A stretch of DNA of 64,000 nt from Lachnoanaerobaculum gingivalis. GTDB lineage: Bacteria > Bacillota > Clostridia > Lachnospirales > Lachnospiraceae. The stretch lies in contig NZ_RRCO01000001.1 of NCBI RefSeq assembly GCF_003862475.1, positions 124,001-188,000 of the forward strand. The letters are read 5' to 3'. Numbering within the stretch: the first letter of the stretch is position 1; every line of letters starts with the position of its first letter. Below the pieces are notes generated by a model that made no database searches, was not told where the DNA came from, and saw only the letters and a program-made list of their open reading frames with translations. The position numbers were made by a program, and so were the translations under genes. Below, one piece after another: positions 1 through 8,526 of the stretch.

Positions 1-598
1 CATATACGGACTGTACAAATGATAAATGTATAATTCCGAACATCAGTGATGAAACTATAAGTGCATATTTCGTATTCACTCTTTTTTCAAGGAAATTAAA
101 AGTTACTCCTCTATATATAATCTCCTCATTGATAGGTGCAAGAATTCCTGCAACCACCAGACTTATAATAAATGATACAGTTGATTTATTTGCTGATGAT
201 GCATTCAAATACTCCAGACTGCTCTTTATAAAACCTATATTTGACAGTGCCGTGTTTTTTAATAACATTACCCATAATGTAGATATACCTCCAAAGGCTA
301 TACCTGCCATTATGCTACACACCACTCCTGTCTTTATATCCCAATGTACTTGTGCTTCCTTCTTATCCCTATTTATCCATTTAAAGAATATAATTGAATA
401 TACAAGAATTGATAAAGGATAAATCACCAGATAAATCCTATCCATCTCCTGTGGCAGAGTCAGCCAGTCAAGTATGGCACTTCCGGTCTTATTATAGGCA
501 AAACCTAAACTGATTATCACAAGATCCGTAATTACAAAAAATATAAATCCCAGTAAAACAGCTATAAATGTAGCCCATGCAATCTTTAGTATTTTCAT
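1..598 (-). CDS. CPBP family intramembrane protease, C-terminus beyond window
   Basis: About 199 residues are visible before the reading frame runs off the window start. The protein is hydrophobic with several membrane segments. It carries the CPBP (Abi/CAAX-protease-like) signature EEIIYRG, the catalytic Glu-Glu...Arg motif, followed by the FGIIHLSF histidine motif. Members are membrane-embedded glutamic proteases that process prenylated or peptide substrates. The actual substrate here is unknown. The start is ATG at 598 after a GGGGGAAG ribosome site, 10 bases after the CXXC gene, so it looks like the last visible gene of that operon. The piece FVQSVY after the histidine motif is shared with the second CPBP protein at 27123-27962, so the two are probably paralogues. 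Confidence 0.85.
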   Translation of the reverse strand, partial: MKILKIAWATFIAVLLGFIFFVITDLVIISLGFAYNKTGSAILDWLTLPQEMDRIYLVIYPLSILVYSIIFFKWINRDKKEAQVHWDIKTGVVCSIMAGIAFGGISTLWVMLLKNTALSNIGFIKSSLEYLNASSANKSTVSFIISLVVAGILAPINEEIIYRGVTFNFLEKRVNTKYALIVSSLMFGIIHLSFVQSVY

Positions 599-607
599 TT
601 CTTCCCC

Positions 608-769
608 CTATCCTATGCCTATACACTCAAGGCATATATTAACAGCTTTTTTTAATACCACCAGATGTTCATCTCTCATTACACCTGCAATAATCATTAC
701 CACACCTACTCCCAGCATAATATAAGGAAGTGCTTTATTCTTTTCCAACTTTTTTAAAATCTTTTTCAT
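608..769 (-). CDS. CD1871A-like small CXXC-motif membrane protein (53 aa)
   Basis: This short gene encodes a lysine-rich start, one hydrophobic segment (about residues 14-31) and a C-terminal CLECIGIG, a CXXC-type pair of cysteines. That architecture matches the CD1871A family of CXXC membrane peptides, often found beside membrane 4Fe-4S proteins as here. The pair of cysteines could bind a metal or act in thiol redox chemistry, which is inference. It starts 4 bases after the kinase gene ends and stops 9 bases before the CPBP gene, so it is clearly part of that operon. Assignment rests on size, the C-terminal motif and context. Confidence 0.8.
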   Translation of the reverse strand: MKKILKKLEKNKALPYIMLGVGVVMIIAGVMRDEHLVVLKKAVNICLECIGIG

Positions 770-773
770 ATTT

Positions 774-1850
774 TCATCCTTTAAAATCTATTATAAACTC
801 TACAAAATCACCATCTACGCTGTTTGCGCTTATTCTGAATTTATGTCTGTCCAATATTTCCTTTACTATGGCAAGACCAAGACCGCTTCCACCGAATTTT
901 TTAGCTCTGGACTTATCCACGCAGTAAAAAGCTTCAAATATCTTTTCAAGACTCTCTTTAGGAATACTTTCTCCATGATTTTTTATACTTAATGAATTGT
1001 CTCCAAGCTTTATTTCTATAAATGCATTTTCCCATGAATACCTTATAGCATTATGCACTATATTAAAGATAGCCTGTTTTATCAAAACTCTATCAGCATC
1101 TATAGTCATATTTTTATTATCACAAGTAAACTCTATATTCTGATTTTTTTCTTTGATTTTATAATCTAAATCCTCGATTATCTCATTTATAATTTTATAC
1201 AAATAAACCTTTTCAATATTTAAGCTCTCTTCATTACTTAAAAGCCTAAGTCCCACTACTATCGAGTTCATCATCTCGATCTGTCTGCCCACAACTTCTA
1301 CAAAGTCTTTATAATCCTCTATCTCCGGCTCTTCATCCAGATTTAATACCTCCAGGTTTGCCCTTATGGCTGCTACGGGAGTCTTTAATTCATGGGCAGC
1401 ATTTTGCGAAAACCTTTTTTGCCTTTCATAGGATTCCCTTATATTCCCAAGCATATGGTTGAAGGCATTTTGCAGATCACCCAATTCATCAGTGCTTTTT
1501 ACTATATGTATATCATCATTTATTTTAGTGATATCAAGCTTTTTTATTTCTCTGCTGAATTTATTGAGCGGCATCAAAACCTTACCTACCACCCACCACA
1601 TCAAAGCGGTTCCCGCAACGGAAAATATTATCAATGTATAAAGACTGTTGATTCTAAATACACGCTGTGCAATATCAAAATCAAAAGTAAAGCTCGCATC
1701 ACTGTTAAACGGTATATCCACATTATCGGGTATTATAAAAATATTGGATGCACTTTCTATATTAAACAAGAATAACAACACCGAGATTACACAGAGCACT
1801 GCAGCTGTAAGTAATGTTACCTTTATTCTTATAGACAGTTTATTCCACAT
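774..1850 (-). CDS. Membrane sensor histidine kinase (HAMP, HisKA, HATPase)
   Basis: A 358-aa sensor kinase with two membrane segments bounding a short extracytoplasmic loop of about 60 residues, a HAMP linker, the phospho-acceptor motif AAHELKTPVAAI (His in the HisKA box), an N box and the ATP-lid glycines GGSGLGLAIV. The start at 1850 is chosen because a GAGG ribosome site lies about 10 bases upstream; a longer frame back to 1928 runs inside the 4Fe-4S gene. It overlaps that gene by 11 bases, suggesting translational coupling. No response regulator gene lies next to it, so its partner must be elsewhere. The short sensor loop argues for a membrane or small-ligand signal. Confidence 0.92.
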   Translation of the reverse strand: MWNKLSIRIKVTLLTAAVLCVISVLLFLFNIESASNIFIIPDNVDIPFNSDASFTFDFDIAQRVFRINSLYTLIIFSVAGTALMWWVVGKVLMPLNKFSREIKKLDITKINDDIHIVKSTDELGDLQNAFNHMLGNIRESYERQKRFSQNAAHELKTPVAAIRANLEVLNLDEEPEIEDYKDFVEVVGRQIEMMNSIVVGLRLLSNEESLNIEKVYLYKIINEIIEDLDYKIKEKNQNIEFTCDNKNMTIDADRVLIKQAIFNIVHNAIRYSWENAFIEIKLGDNSLSIKNHGESIPKESLEKIFEAFYCVDKSRAKKFGGSGLGLAIVKEILDRHKFRISANSVDGDFVEFIIDFKG

Positions 1851-2784
1851 TTGCACATCCTCTGCAACCACTCTTACAAGCTTTGACATTAACAGGCTTT
1901 TCTTCTTTTTTCTTTCCAAGACCTGCATATGTCATAACCAAGGCATCATGTCTGCAGGCTGCAGTACATGCACCGCATCTGATACATTCCAAAGAGTTAG
2001 GATTGGCTCTTACATTTATATCCATCTTACATGATCTTTCACATAAGCCGCAGTTTACACATTTATCGGATACAAATTCCATCTTGTAAAATCCTATTTT
2101 ATTAAAGAAGGAATAAAAAGCTCCAAGCGGACATATATATTTACAAAATGGTCTGTACGTAAATATTGATAAAGCTATTATTACTATTAAAATACTTAGT
2201 TTCCAAAAGAATAAAAATCCTATTGTATTTCTAAGTCCTTCATTTTTAGCAAGTAAAGGTAATGCTCCTCCAAGTGTTCCGGCAGGACATATCAGTTTAC
2301 AAAAATACGGTGCTCCAAGCCCGAACTGATTTGTTAAAAACATAGGCAGCAATATTACAAATACTAAAAGTATAAAGAACTTTAGATATCTGAGCGGTCT
2401 GTCAACCTTTTCCGGTATTTTAAACTTCGGGGTAGGTATCTTATATAAAAGATCCTGTACAAAGCCGAAAGGACATAAAAGTCCGCATACCAGTCTGCCA
2501 AATAATGCTCCTATAAGTATCATTATTCCAAGTACATAATAGGATATGCTGAATTTTTTACTTCCTATTACCGCCTGTAATGAGCCAATCGGACAGGAAC
2601 CTACCGCTCCCGGACATGAATAGCAGTTCAGTCCCGGAACACATGCCACTTTTGTATTTCCTGTATATATCCTTCCCTCAAAAAAGCCCTTTAAATTCGC
2701 ATTGGTAGCAAGGCTCGCCAATGCCTGTATAATATTTTTCTTCCTCTCTTGAAGCTTTGTATATTTATTCTCGAAGTATTTCAT
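1840..2784 (-). CDS. Polytopic membrane 4Fe-4S binding protein (NapH/NosR-like)
   Basis: A 314-aa electron-transfer protein. Cysteine clusters appear in the order CYSCPGAVGSCPIG near residue 55, CGLLCPFG, CKLICPAG and CKYICPLG next to membrane segments, then two ferredoxin-type clusters CVNCGLCERSC and CIRCGACTAAC, and a C-terminal CKSGCRGC. This matches the NapH/NosR/CcgA-like membrane ferredoxin family, which moves electrons between the membrane and redox partners. The CXXC peptide and sensor kinase downstream suggest a redox-sensing or thiol-reducing unit, which is inference. It is the first gene of the operon. The extra cysteine-rich tail after the ferredoxin domain is a notable feature. 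Confidence 0.9.
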   Translation of the reverse strand: MKYFENKYTKLQERKKNIIQALASLATNANLKGFFEGRIYTGNTKVACVPGLNCYSCPGAVGSCPIGSLQAVIGSKKFSISYYVLGIMILIGALFGRLVCGLLCPFGFVQDLLYKIPTPKFKIPEKVDRPLRYLKFFILLVFVILLPMFLTNQFGLGAPYFCKLICPAGTLGGALPLLAKNEGLRNTIGFLFFWKLSILIVIIALSIFTYRPFCKYICPLGAFYSFFNKIGFYKMEFVSDKCVNCGLCERSCKMDINVRANPNSLECIRCGACTAACRHDALVMTYAGLGKKKEEKPVNVKACKSGCRGCANVE

Positions 2785-2860
2785 TTTTTGTCTCCTACAA
2801 ATTTTCTTTTGTATATATTATCATGTTTTCGGTTAAGATAAAGTAAATTTTTTTCAATAA

Positions 2861-2902
2861 AAATAACTCTATCGAAATTAGCTTCATCCGATAGAGCTAT
2901 TT
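2861..2902 (-). terminator. Rho-independent terminator below the defence island
   Basis: A stem of 14 pairs with one mismatch (CTCTATCG against CGATAGAG at its core) has a 14-base loop. On the minus strand it is followed by TTATTTTTATTG. It would end transcription coming from the methyltransferase remnant and gajB before the Fe-S operon. Confidence 0.75.
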
Positions 2903-2921
2903 GAGTTTGTTTTATGATTTC

Positions 2922-3351
2922 TTATTCTTCGTCTGTTTTTTTATTATATGATTTACCGTCATATGCAACTTTGCCTAGACTGACCATAAATTTGCCAGGG
3001 TTTATTTTTGCTTTTTTATTTTGAACCTTTTTAGAGTCACCATCTTACCAATTACATAATTTATATCGCTCTTTAATGTACTACCTTTTTGAATGTTGCT
3101 TAAACCATCTCCCCTAAGTATCATATTTGTAGCAGTTAAAGTGTACATTTGTTCATTTAGTTCAACTACTAAAAGTCTTTTTTTCTCCATTTTTTTTGTT
3201 TTGCCCTTGTTTTATCTTTCCCATACTTATTTTCATCACTTGCTATCATAAGTTCCATGCCGCTAATAATAAAACCTACACTGTCTGTAGTGAAATAATT
3301 TAGGAATATCAATGGTCGTAGATATAATTTTTTTTTATCACTTAAATGCAT
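2922..3351 (-). pseudogene. Shattered gene, probably an N6-adenine methyltransferase remnant
   Basis: Three overlapping reading frames on the minus strand look like pieces of decayed coding sequence. The middle piece (3002-3190) contains EQMYTLTATNMILRGDG followed by SNIQKGS, which resembles the conserved stretch between the SAM-binding and catalytic motifs of N-6 DNA methylases of HsdM type. The last piece ends MVSLGKVAYDGKSYNKKTDEE just before the terminator at 2861-2902, as a normal gene end would. The first piece (3169-3351) ends in a lysine-rich string and is not recognised. Frameshifts link the pieces. It differs in type from the HsdM fragment at 7486-8202. Assignment is based on one short motif. 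Confidence 0.5.
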
Positions 3352-3368
3352 CTATTCTATAATATAAT

Positions 3369-5231
3369 TTAATACTCTATTTTTTTTACAATCCCAGTAT
3401 CCTTAAACAATTCGTAAAACTCATTAATGCAATCATGCTTCTGTATACTTGAAAATTGTGTTGGTCTATTTGAGCTAAATGTAAAATCAATTCTTCTTTT
3501 TGCTCTTGATAATGCAACAAAAAATGTACATCTATCCTCATCAGGTTGATTTTTAAAATTCCAAAATGCCGAATCCTCTAATCCAACAAAAAATATAGTA
3601 TCGTATTCAAGTCCCTTACTTTTATGAATTGTCATTATTGGGATTGAATTTTTTCCTTCAAAGTTATCAATAGCTTTAATCCAATCTTTAGTCTCATCAT
3701 ATTCAATCCATACTAACCTTTTAAACTGTTCTACCAAATTATCAAAATAGTCTCTAGATTTGTATTGTTGAAACTTTGATGCAAATTTTTCATATGAAAT
3801 ATATTTAATTGTATAATCAACTAAATCCGAGAATTGTTCTTCATAAGTAATATTTAATTTTTTCTTAGTATCATTAATCATTAATTCAACTTTTCTAATA
3901 AAATCTTTTATTATTTGAGGGTTACAACTTTCATCTATTCCGTCTAATTCGCATAGTATATCGTAAATATAATCCCAGTCATCTGGCATACCATCCTTTG
4001 ATGCCAACCTAAAGAGTGAAACCAATATCTTTATTACGTCTTCTTTCAATAAATCCTGATATACTGCTTCATTGCGTGCCTTAATATTATGTTGGGCAAG
4101 TTTATCAATAATCTCTTGTGAATAAACATCGACCATCTGCTTTACTATTATACAAATTTCATTAATTTTTATACCAGTTGATATTAAACTATCAATTTCC
4201 TCACTTAGTACATCAGCTTCTTTTATATAATCTTCAAAAAGTCTTAAATAAGCTTCTCCATCTTCTTGATTCCATTTTTCATTAGTTTTTAAGTCAATTA
4301 TGTCTTCATTCAAGCTGTTATACATAGCTTTTTGTATCTCTACGAGTCTTGGTGCTGAGCGATGATTCATCATTAATGTTCTTTTTTGACTTAAAAAATC
4401 ATTTTGAAAATCTGAAAATATTGACTTTCTAGCGCCAGCCCATAACATTATTCGTTGTTTGCTATCCCCTACAGCAGTAATTATTGTCCCTGTTTGAAAA
4501 AAACAAGTTTTAACAAGATCATATTGAATTGATGTAGTATCTTGAAACTCATCTAAAAACACATGACTATAAGTCATTTCAATCGCTTTCTTAATATACC
4601 TATTCGTTCTAATCAAATACTCTGCTAAACGTGATATCATCTCAAAAGTAAGTGAACTTTCAAAATTATCATTTCTACTGCCTTTAAGTAATATATTCCA
4701 AGTACAAATGAAAATTTCAGCTATACAATCTGTAGATAAAGGCAATATATTTGCTGAAAGTATATTACCCACTCTATTAAATTCAGTTTGATTTTCTCCG
4801 AAGTTCAATCCAGCTATCTCAAATGCTCTCTTAATATCTTTAGTTTCAGCTATTTTGTAGTTATTTAATGGTCTATATGATTCATCTAAACTATTTTTAA
4901 ATCTATCTACAATTTCTTTGGCAAATGCATCATAGGTCTTTGATTCAAACCTTAAAGATAATTCTTTCCCACATCTCAATTCAACACGTTCTCTTAAATT
5001 GTCAGCTGCGTCCTTTTTAAAACTAATAGCAAGAATTTTTTTAGGATATCTACATGTATTAGTCTCTAGTAAAAAGCATGCTCTCTGAGCTAATAATTCT
5101 GTTTTTCCAGCTCCAGGACCAGCTACAACAAGTGTATTTTTATCATTAACAACCGTATCCATAGCCTCAGCTTCTAATCTAAATCCATCAGCTGGACACC
5201 ATTCTTCCTTGTCGACCCAATTTCTATTCAT
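3369..5231 (-). CDS. gajB: UvrD/PcrA-like SF1 helicase, Gabija GajB
   Basis: A 620-aa superfamily 1A helicase-like protein. Visible motifs are Walker A AGPGAGKT (residues 37-44), DEFQD (motif II), GDSKQRIMLWAGA (motif III), MTIHKSKGLEYD (motif V) and VALSRAKRR (motif VI). In Gabija, GajB senses DNA ends or nucleotides and works with the GajA nuclease against phage. The start is ATG at 5231; its ribosome site AGGAG overlaps the gajA stop and only 4 bases separate the genes, so the pair is coupled. It is longer than the roughly 500 residues usual for GajB, with extra sequence between motifs III and V. A plain UvrD-type helicase is possible, but adjacency to an OLD-family ATPase makes Gabija the best call. 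Confidence 0.85.
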   Translation of the reverse strand: MNRNWVDKEEWCPADGFRLEAEAMDTVVNDKNTLVVAGPGAGKTELLAQRACFLLETNTCRYPKKILAISFKKDAADNLRERVELRCGKELSLRFESKTYDAFAKEIVDRFKNSLDESYRPLNNYKIAETKDIKRAFEIAGLNFGENQTEFNRVGNILSANILPLSTDCIAEIFICTWNILLKGSRNDNFESSLTFEMISRLAEYLIRTNRYIKKAIEMTYSHVFLDEFQDTTSIQYDLVKTCFFQTGTIITAVGDSKQRIMLWAGARKSIFSDFQNDFLSQKRTLMMNHRSAPRLVEIQKAMYNSLNEDIIDLKTNEKWNQEDGEAYLRLFEDYIKEADVLSEEIDSLISTGIKINEICIIVKQMVDVYSQEIIDKLAQHNIKARNEAVYQDLLKEDVIKILVSLFRLASKDGMPDDWDYIYDILCELDGIDESCNPQIIKDFIRKVELMINDTKKKLNITYEEQFSDLVDYTIKYISYEKFASKFQQYKSRDYFDNLVEQFKRLVWIEYDETKDWIKAIDNFEGKNSIPIMTIHKSKGLEYDTIFFVGLEDSAFWNFKNQPDEDRCTFFVALSRAKRRIDFTFSSNRPTQFSSIQKHDCINEFYELFKDTGIVKKIEY

Positions 5232-5235
5232 AATC

Positions 5236-7293
5236 TTAGTCTCCTAAATTATCTTTAATCTTTTCAATAACACGACTTACAAAATCTTTTAGACAGTCTG
5301 GAAAACTTTCAAAATCTATGTTAGTACTATTAGAAAATAAAGATAAATGAGTGGTTGGTTTACCTCTTCCTAAAAAGAAATATGAATACCATATCATAAG
5401 TTCTTTCTCTTTCTCAGTATAAGTAGATCCATCTCCACCTTCTTGTTTTAACGTCAATTTAATATCACTATCTATTCTAGCTTTATAAGCTGTTTTTAGT
5501 TCATCTTCAGTAGCTTCGTTAATAACAATATCTTGTATTCTTCCATGACCTTTTATCCTAGGACCCTCACTACTGGTTAATACTGAAATATATTCATCTT
5601 TAAAACTTTGTAACATTGTAAAATCTATATCTAACGGAGTTGAAAAATAAACATCATAACTTTTTAGACGTTCAATCCATCCCAACATAATGTTAGTTTC
5701 AGCTACATCCCAAGTATGCATATTTTCTAATTTTTCATCTGATAGAGTTCCTTCACTTGTGCTAAGCAATGAATTTTTGTCATAACCAATCTTGATTAAT
5801 TGTTGTATTGCATACTTTATGCGTCCCCAACCACCTCCGTCTCGTTCTCTATCTAAATCAAGCAAAGTAATAAATGGAATTTCTAAATCATTTAATAAAC
5901 GCCAAAAATGATTAACATGTCTACCACCTAATGGGACTATTGAAATTTCTGATGAGTCTACAGATTCCTTTTTTAATTCAATCATTTTCTTAATAATAAT
6001 CTCTTCACTGTCACCTTCGCCCAATACAACAAGTTTCGCAAAATAAAGTTCTGGATATGCTAATACTGCTTCTTTTACAAATTTAAATTGATCCGCTTCA
6101 TTTTCTTCGTCTGGTAATATAATTGAATTCACCTTTGTACATTCATGTTCCTTACAAATTCTAAAATATCTTATATTTGTTGGTTCAACTCTCTTTACTA
6201 TCGCTGGTGAATGTGATGTCAATATTGTCTGCGAATTTTCTTTTGTAGAAATAAGTTTTAACTTTTCAACTACTCTTCCTAAAAGTTGAGGTGAAATATG
6301 ATTTTCTGGTTCTTCAACTGCAACAATTGTTAATACAGGTGGTACTAATGTAAATATATCTTCTTCTTTACCTTCATTAATAGATTCTAGAATTTCTTCT
6401 TCAATTTCTAAAAATGTATTTACAAGTGATAGATAAAATAAAGAACGTAAACCATCCCCAAGTTCTTCCACACGATAATCTCGATGTGTCCCTGTAGGTG
6501 AAAATGTAACTTCAACTTTATTTAAAATTGTCTCTAAATTAGTACTATTGAAATTAATTTTGGGACTAGAATATCTAATATCCCTATGATAACTATTCCA
6601 TTGATTTTCTAGCGATTTCTTTAATAATTCAACCCCTTTTTCTTCAAAGAAAATTTTCTCCGTTTCACTTACTTTCATTTTGATTTTTTCCTTTGTTTGT
6701 TCTGACCAACTTATACCATTTAATAATCTTGAAATTATTGTTCCTGAAACATTTTTTAATTGTTCATCCGGCTTCCTAATAGCAGGTACATAAATCATCT
6801 TTATTTGATCAAGATCATGTCTTCTGACATTACGCTTATCTTCAATACTTATTTCTTTTGTTGATGATGTTATATAATATATGTTTGTATCAATACTTCC
6901 TTCAGGATTTGAGCTTTTTTCCCAATTTGCTTCAAGTCTAATCCTTAAATAAGGCTTTCCGCTTGGGTCACTAACCAACATATTTTTGAAAAATATTGGT
7001 ACAGATGCATTGTCTTTTCCTCTATCCAATTCGGGAAACATAAATTGTGCTTCAATATATAATTCACTATTATTAACACTATCGGGGTCAATACTTTCAG
7101 GTATATGAAAATCTGATCTTTCAATAATTCTATCACTGGATTTTTCTCCAAATAGTTTCATAAGTGCACTTAATAAAGCAGTTTTACCACTGCTATTACG
7201 ACCTATAAATCCTGTTAAATTATTAATTTCAATATTTGTAGGTTCTTTTCCGAAGCATCTATAGTTACTAAGAATTATTTTTGTCAGTTGCAT
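5236..7293 (-). CDS. gajA: OLD-family ATPase-TOPRIM endonuclease, Gabija GajA
   Basis: A 685-aa ABC-type ATPase joined to a TOPRIM nuclease. Visible are Walker A GRNSSGKT (residues 31-38), a signature-like LGDGLRS, Walker B AVEEPENH, a switch histidine in TSHSPAIV, then TOPRIM motifs VVLGEGDSEE and LLDLDRE. This is the class 2 OLD arrangement found next to a UvrD-like helicase, that is Gabija anti-phage defence, where GajA nicks DNA when nucleotides are depleted. The start at 7293 follows GGAGG by 9 bases; the frame extends 24 bases further upstream without a ribosome site. About 150 residues follow the TOPRIM motifs, making it longer than the best-known GajA (about 580 residues). Confidence 0.88.
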   Translation of the reverse strand: MQLTKIILSNYRCFGKEPTNIEINNLTGFIGRNSSGKTALLSALMKLFGEKSSDRIIERSDFHIPESIDPDSVNNSELYIEAQFMFPELDRGKDNASVPIFFKNMLVSDPSGKPYLRIRLEANWEKSSNPEGSIDTNIYYITSSTKEISIEDKRNVRRHDLDQIKMIYVPAIRKPDEQLKNVSGTIISRLLNGISWSEQTKEKIKMKVSETEKIFFEEKGVELLKKSLENQWNSYHRDIRYSSPKINFNSTNLETILNKVEVTFSPTGTHRDYRVEELGDGLRSLFYLSLVNTFLEIEEEILESINEGKEEDIFTLVPPVLTIVAVEEPENHISPQLLGRVVEKLKLISTKENSQTILTSHSPAIVKRVEPTNIRYFRICKEHECTKVNSIILPDEENEADQFKFVKEAVLAYPELYFAKLVVLGEGDSEEIIIKKMIELKKESVDSSEISIVPLGGRHVNHFWRLLNDLEIPFITLLDLDRERDGGGWGRIKYAIQQLIKIGYDKNSLLSTSEGTLSDEKLENMHTWDVAETNIMLGWIERLKSYDVYFSTPLDIDFTMLQSFKDEYISVLTSSEGPRIKGHGRIQDIVINEATEDELKTAYKARIDSDIKLTLKQEGGDGSTYTEKEKELMIWYSYFFLGRGKPTTHLSLFSNSTNIDFESFPDCLKDFVSRVIEKIKDNLGD

Positions 7294-7485
7294 AATATTT
7301 TTCCTCCACAATCTCAATGATTCCTTTTAATACTATATTTTTCCTTTATGTGGATATACTGTTTACAACATTTATTTGCGTAATGACTACTATAAACGGC
7401 ACACCAACTCTTCATTTTTCTGGTTTTAAACTTTGGCTAATCTCTAAAAACTCTGTGTTTACTCGACTATTTGCCTATGTCATTA

Positions 7486-8202
7486 TTATGTCACTAGACC
7501 ACAGGCATGATCATATACCTTGTTAATTTCAGTCTTTCCAACTGTGCCAAGCCTTGTACGTAGCTCTGAGACATCCGCAGGTGTAAAGAATTCTCCACCG
7601 GACTTACCTGCATTTGATGCATATATTGTCATAATGTATTCATAGGTATCTCCAAAGGCATCAATATAATGTTTTTTTACATATCCAAGATTCATACCGG
7701 CAAAACCATCAAGAAGCTTGCAAAGTTTTTCATTCCTCTTTGCTACTGTTGAACCAAGCTTATTAATGTTTACATCAAAGTCATTGAACAAAAATGCAAA
7801 GTCAGATTCCGATTCACTTCCCTTTGCTGATTCTTCAATATGACGAAATACATTCTCAAGAGTTTCATTAAGATTTTCATCATCTTTGGCTTTTGCTCTG
7901 ACATTACAAAACAGCTCTGACGGCAAAATAAAGAATCTTTTTTCTTCAACAAGCTTCTGTCTGGCTTCTTCTGCTTCAGTGTCATCCATCTTTGCATAAT
8001 CAAAGTATGTGTTCCCTGCTTCAATTTCTCCTACATTAATACAATCCGTTATATTTTCAGAAATATATCTATAAAACATAGTGCCAAGTACATAATTCAT
8101 AAAATTCCAACCATCTACTGCACCTCTAAGTTCATCCGCAATTACCCATATTGCACGATGAAGTTCATCACGTTCCTGCTCTTTCTTATTATCTATAGCC
8201 AT
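7486..8202 (-). pseudogene. hsdM: Truncated type I restriction-modification methyltransferase HsdM
   Basis: 238 residues match the N-terminal half of HsdM: the helical domain beginning ELHRAIWVIADELRG and then SGGEFFTPADVSEL leading into the SAM-binding motif. Where intact HsdM reads DPACGSGS, this one reads DHACG followed by LVT and a stop, so motif I is broken and the catalytic NPPF region is absent. The start is ATG at 8202 after AGGAGAGG and its upstream region looks normal. Matching hsdM 3' sequence, hsdS and hsdR are not in the window. The gene is dead as a methyltransferase; the Gabija pair begins about 190 bases beyond the break. Confidence 0.88.
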
Positions 8203-8526
8203 CGCTATTTATCCTCTCCTGCATTAACCTAGCTACATATAAATAAGATAAACGGTGAAAACAACTCATATTATTTTAATTATTTATAAAACACTGCATT
8301 ATTATACCATATATACTTTATAACTCCTATGTATACAACCAACATAATCTTTAACATCCACTAAAAAGCGGGTTGAAGATCAACCCACCACACATTTCAC
8401 AAATAAACTATTTTATAGAGCATCTAAAGTCATCTGCTTTTGAAACTCCTCGACCTTGTCTGCTTTTAAAGCTATGCTTACGAGTGACTCTATCATCATA
8501 AGGAACAATAGATTTATAAACTTTTC
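8203..8526. other. Intergenic stretch with gene-end remnant
   Basis: No intact gene is seen. It holds a terminator at 8360-8386. A short open frame (8413-8499, minus strand, 28 codons, beginning MMIES and ending MTLDAL) lies in the same frame as the upstream antitoxin gene after its stop. It could be a chance frame or the tail of a lost neighbour. The last part, next to hsdM, is AT-rich and would hold the hsdM promoter. Confidence 0.4.
8360..8386 (-). terminator. Rho-independent terminator after antitoxin gene
   Basis: A perfect 7-bp stem GGGTTGA/TCAACCC with a 3-base loop is followed on the minus strand by GCTTTTTAG. It would terminate transcripts of the 8527-9024 gene. Confidence 0.65.

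Noticed and set aside
774-1928. Longer start of the kinase at 1928
   Set aside because: The extra 26 residues are lysine-rich, overlap the Fe-S gene and have no ribosome site; the start at 1850 has one.
3369-7293. Alternative systems with OLD or UvrD proteins, such as PARIS or retron-type defence
   Set aside because: No AriB, reverse transcriptase or ncRNA is present. The TOPRIM-OLD plus UvrD pair alone matches Gabija best.
7317-7526. 69-codon plus-strand frame between gajA and hsdM remnant
   Set aside because: It crosses the hsdM end antisense, and has no ribosome site or recognisable domain.
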